22,842 bases of DNA from the IMG/VR virus record IMGVR_UViG_3300050821_001080, positions 1-22,842 of that record, one strand, 5' to 3'. Source of the DNA: a virus. Every line of letters starts with the position of its first letter. Position 1 is the first letter of the stretch. The notes under the pieces were generated by a model that was given only the letters and a program-made list of their open reading frames with translations, did no database searches and was not told the origin of the DNA. The position numbers were made by a program, and so were the translations under genes. Positions 21,472 to 22,842 of the stretch are shown one piece after another.

Positions 21472-21594
21472 TCAATTCATTAATTTGAACAGTTTAATTG
21501 CCATACAAAAGGCAGACAATTCTGCGTTTTGCTGTTTTTTGGTTAACAAACCGGTCTTTATTGGATACTGCTTGATAAACTCTTGTAAAGTCAT
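21472..21594 (-). CDS. small basic protein, 40 residues
   Basis: The product MTLQEFIKQYPIKTGLLTKK continues QQNAELSAFCMAIKLFKLMN. The start has AGAGGA about 4 nt upstream, a good ribosome site, and the frame is open to a TGA. The Lys-rich helical character suggests a small DNA- or protein-binding peptide. It is probably transcribed from the right, upstream of the main operon. No family is recognised. Confidence 0.55.
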   Translation of the reverse strand: MTLQEFIKQYPIKTGLLTKKQQNAELSAFCMAIKLFKLMN

Positions 21595-21629
21595 AAAATC
21601 CTCTTTCTAGTAACGTAATTGTTACAAGT

Positions 21630-21662
21630 GAAGCCTGGAATCCTCATAAAACTCCAGGCTTC
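21630..21662 (-). terminator. 10-bp hairpin after the G+C-rich gene, terminator candidate
   Basis: GAAGCCTGGA (21630-21639) pairs perfectly with TCCAGGCTTC (21653-21662) around a 13-nt loop, 37 bp past the stop of the 21700-22194 gene. A second small inverted repeat, GTAAC/GTTAC (21610-21625), follows. No U-run is seen, so termination would be atypical. Confidence 0.4.
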
Positions 21663-21699
21663 TATCTAACAATTATCTCTAAAACCTTACTCTTTTCTG

Positions 21700-22194
21700 T
21701 TACTTTCTGCCAGGCGAAGCCTGAGAAGCGACAATTCCGGGCTTAATCAAAGCAACTGCGTCTTCAATTGAAACGTTTGCAGAACCGCTGTAATTCTTAA
21801 CAACGGCTTTGAACATTTTCTGAATTTCCTCAGGCCACGTCTTATCAACAAACTCTGCAATCGGGTCTGAAGCCTCCTTATAGAGAATCTCGTTGTCTCC
21901 GAGAATGAGTCGGCGAACTACAAACGCCTCTCCTTCGGCTTCAGAGAGTTTATCTCCACCTGTCAAATGCATAAACTCAGTAAACGAAGTGGGGAGAGTT
22001 TCCGGCTGCGTTTCATCCCAGTTCTCGTATTGAATTTCCTGCGGATTGCGGCCGCGAGTCAATCCGAGAGAAGTTCTGGTGCCCTTTCCAGTCTTGCCTG
22101 AGTTGAGAACCTTTTCACGAGCGTTCATTTCCGCAGTTCGCGCCGCAAGTGCTGCTTTCTTTTCCGCGTCGGTCTGTTCAGCAACGGTAGTCAT
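21700..22194 (-). CDS. G+C-rich gene of unknown function, 164 residues
   Basis: The product starts MTTVAEQTDAEKKAALAART, a charged Ala/Glu/Lys helix. A basic Gly/Thr segment (GKTGKGTRTSLGLTRGRNPQ), an acidic region (NWDETQPETLP), a folded segment (SFTEFMHLTGGDKL, EGEAFVVRRLILGDNE) and a helical C-terminus follow. The middle, with VVRRLI, may be a small domain of the kind found in virion or host-takeover proteins; I recognise no family. A longer frame begins at 22233, but AAGGA 9 nt before the ATG at 22194 decides the start. By eye the gene is about 50% G+C, above its neighbours, hinting at transfer or strong expression. It has its own promoter-like sequence and downstream hairpin. Confidence 0.75.
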   Translation of the reverse strand: MTTVAEQTDAEKKAALAARTAEMNAREKVLNSGKTGKGTRTSLGLTRGRNPQEIQYENWDETQPETLPTSFTEFMHLTGGDKLSEAEGEAFVVRRLILGDNEILYKEASDPIAEFVDKTWPEEIQKMFKAVVKNYSGSANVSIEDAVALIKPGIVASQASPGRK

Positions 22195-22214
22195 TTTTTC
22201 TGTCCTTCTGTTTG

Positions 22215-22232
22215 TGTCGGGTAATTCCGACA
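22215..22232 (-). promoter_or_regulatory. hairpin at the presumed transcript start
   Basis: TGTCGG (22215-22220) and CCGACA (22227-22232) form a perfect 6-bp stem with a 6-nt loop. It lies where transcription from the promoter at 22238-22266 should begin, so it may stabilise the 5' end of the RNA or be an operator. Confidence 0.5.
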
Positions 22233-22237
22233 AGAGA

Positions 22238-22266
22238 ATTGTCTCACGAAGCCGTTACGAAGTCAA
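22238..22266 (-). promoter_or_regulatory. sigma-70-type promoter candidate for the G+C-rich gene
   Basis: On the minus strand TTGACT (22261-22266) and GACAAT (22238-22243) are separated by exactly 17 bp, with matches of 5/6 and 4/6 to the consensus. The start codon of the 21700-22194 gene lies about 40 bp further down. It overlaps the stop region of no gene. Confidence 0.5.
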
Positions 22267-22269
22267 GTC

Positions 22270-22536
22270 TTATTTGGCCGTTCCACCGCCTTTTTTCACT
22301 TCGTTGCAGGCTTCAATAACCGTGCAATCAGGACAGATAGCGAAAAACACAGAAGTGTAATCGCCAGTTTCAAACTCGTGACCGAAGACGTGGTAAAACT
22401 TGCCAGTTTCTGGCCGCTCCGAGTCTACTTTATTGGCATCACAAATGTGACACCAATAAACTTGTGGAGACTTATACGGATTAGTTGAATTGCTCATTTT
22501 GTAACCTCGATTCTTTGGCAGCCCTTTTGTCGTCAT
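22270..22536 (-). CDS. small zinc-binding protein, 88 residues
   Basis: The product carries CHICDANK and CPDC (a zinc ribbon pair) and ends CNEVKKGGG. The middle, YHVFGHEFETGDYTSVFFAI, adds a histidine-rich turn and hydrophobic strands. Two starts are plausible: the ATG at 22536, with GGAG 6 nt upstream, and the ATG at 22497, with GAGG 8 nt upstream. I use the longer one, though the folded part begins after the second. It probably binds zinc; function is unknown. Confidence 0.7.
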   Translation of the reverse strand: MTTKGLPKNRGYKMSNSTNPYKSPQVYWCHICDANKVDSERPETGKFYHVFGHEFETGDYTSVFFAICPDCTVIEACNEVKKGGGTAK

Positions 22537-22589
22537 CTTGTTCTCCAAAATCTGGAATCTGAACTATTCAGGAATCAGGACTGATTAAA

Positions 22590-22715
22590 TTAGTCCTTTA
22601 TCGAATTGAGTAGCTGAATGACGGCCATGTATAGTGCTCTGCGACCGTTTGTAGGTTTTTGTAAGTAGTAGTTCCTACAGGCGTGGGCGGCTGCGACTAT
22701 CGTCAAGCTATTCAT
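22590..22715 (-). CDS. small basic protein, 41 residues
   Basis: The product MNSLTIVAAAHACRNYYLQK continues with PTNGRRALYMAVIQLLNSIK. A ribosome site GAGGAAGG lies 4 nt before the ATG, among the best in the window. The overall character is helical and basic. The remaining 127 bp to the right edge (22716-22842) hold no gene I can support, only one weak reading frame without a ribosome site. Confidence 0.6.
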   Translation of the reverse strand: MNSLTIVAAAHACRNYYLQKPTNGRRALYMAVIQLLNSIKD

Positions 22716-22842
22716 GTCACCTTCCTCTATGGTTATATATTGCATCGGCCATGCCACACTCTAAACCACAACATATGGTGTCAACGGCCGTTAAGACCAC
22801 AAGATGTAGGAATGCAATGGAGCCAGGGCTCTATCTGTCTGC

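Noticed and set aside
22716-22842. Frame of about 27 codons from a GTG upstream of the 41-residue gene
   Set aside because: It has no ribosome site, odd Cys-rich content and no overlap with the next start; too weak to report.
1-22842. CRISPR array, insertion sequence or integrase
   Set aside because: I found no regularly spaced repeats, no transposase or recombinase motifs, and no terminal repeats other than the short REP-like element.

Overview
The window looks like part of the genome of an AT-rich (about 37-38% G+C by eye) tailed double-stranded DNA phage of an unidentified bacterial host. The reasons are the dense, tightly overlapping gene packing, many very small unknown genes, a phage-style replication and recombination set, a large virion-type protein, a tail-type protein and one phage-borne tRNA-Leu. 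There is no integrase, ribosomal RNA or housekeeping gene, so nothing points to a bacterial chromosome.

Layout. Positions 11-5288 are read on the + strand: a Lys/Gln-rich helical protein, a deoxyhypusine-synthase-family protein (the most surprising gene here), and a 1182-residue protein whose C-terminal part resembles the large injected or virion-associated proteins of podophage-like viruses. This block meets the minus-strand block head-on at 5285-5288, where both final stop codons share the bases TTAA. Everything from there to the right end is read on the minus strand, towards the left.

The minus-strand block, from its upstream (right) end, begins with a few small genes (21472-22715) that include a separate, more G+C-rich unit (21700-22194) with its own promoter-like sequence. 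Next is a control region (about 20958-21471) with a G+C-rich hairpin segment and an 18-bp AT palindrome. Then comes one long operon-like run (20957 down to 5285). This run carries an SNF2-type helicase, a PD-(D/E)XK exonuclease, a RecA/Sak4-like ATPase, a DUF669-like probable ssDNA-binding partner, tRNA-Leu(UAA), a ParB-type HTH protein, a three-domain uracil-DNA-glycosylase/3'-5' exonuclease/family A DNA polymerase fusion, a DUF3987-like ATPase and a tail-type protein. About two dozen small unknown genes are interspersed, and many have cysteine pairs typical of zinc ribbons. Stop and start codons repeatedly overlap by 1 or 4 nt (TAATG, ATGA, GTGA), which argues for translational coupling. That pattern also let me place eight small genes of 35-58 codons.

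How it fits together. The polymerase fusion, DUF3987 ATPase, SNF2 helicase, RecA-like ATPase, DUF669-like protein and PD-(D/E)XK exonuclease form a coherent replication and recombination module. The + strand genes look late or virion-related, with the deoxyhypusine-synthase-like enzyme translationally coupled to a Lys-rich partner. Features not explained by genes include a 136-nt multi-hairpin element (14623-14758), a REP-like CHAERSE-type element inside a gene (19351-19383), and a strong excess of the words CGGCCG and GCCGTTCGT across the window. Functional assignments rest on sequence motifs recognised by eye; no database search was run.
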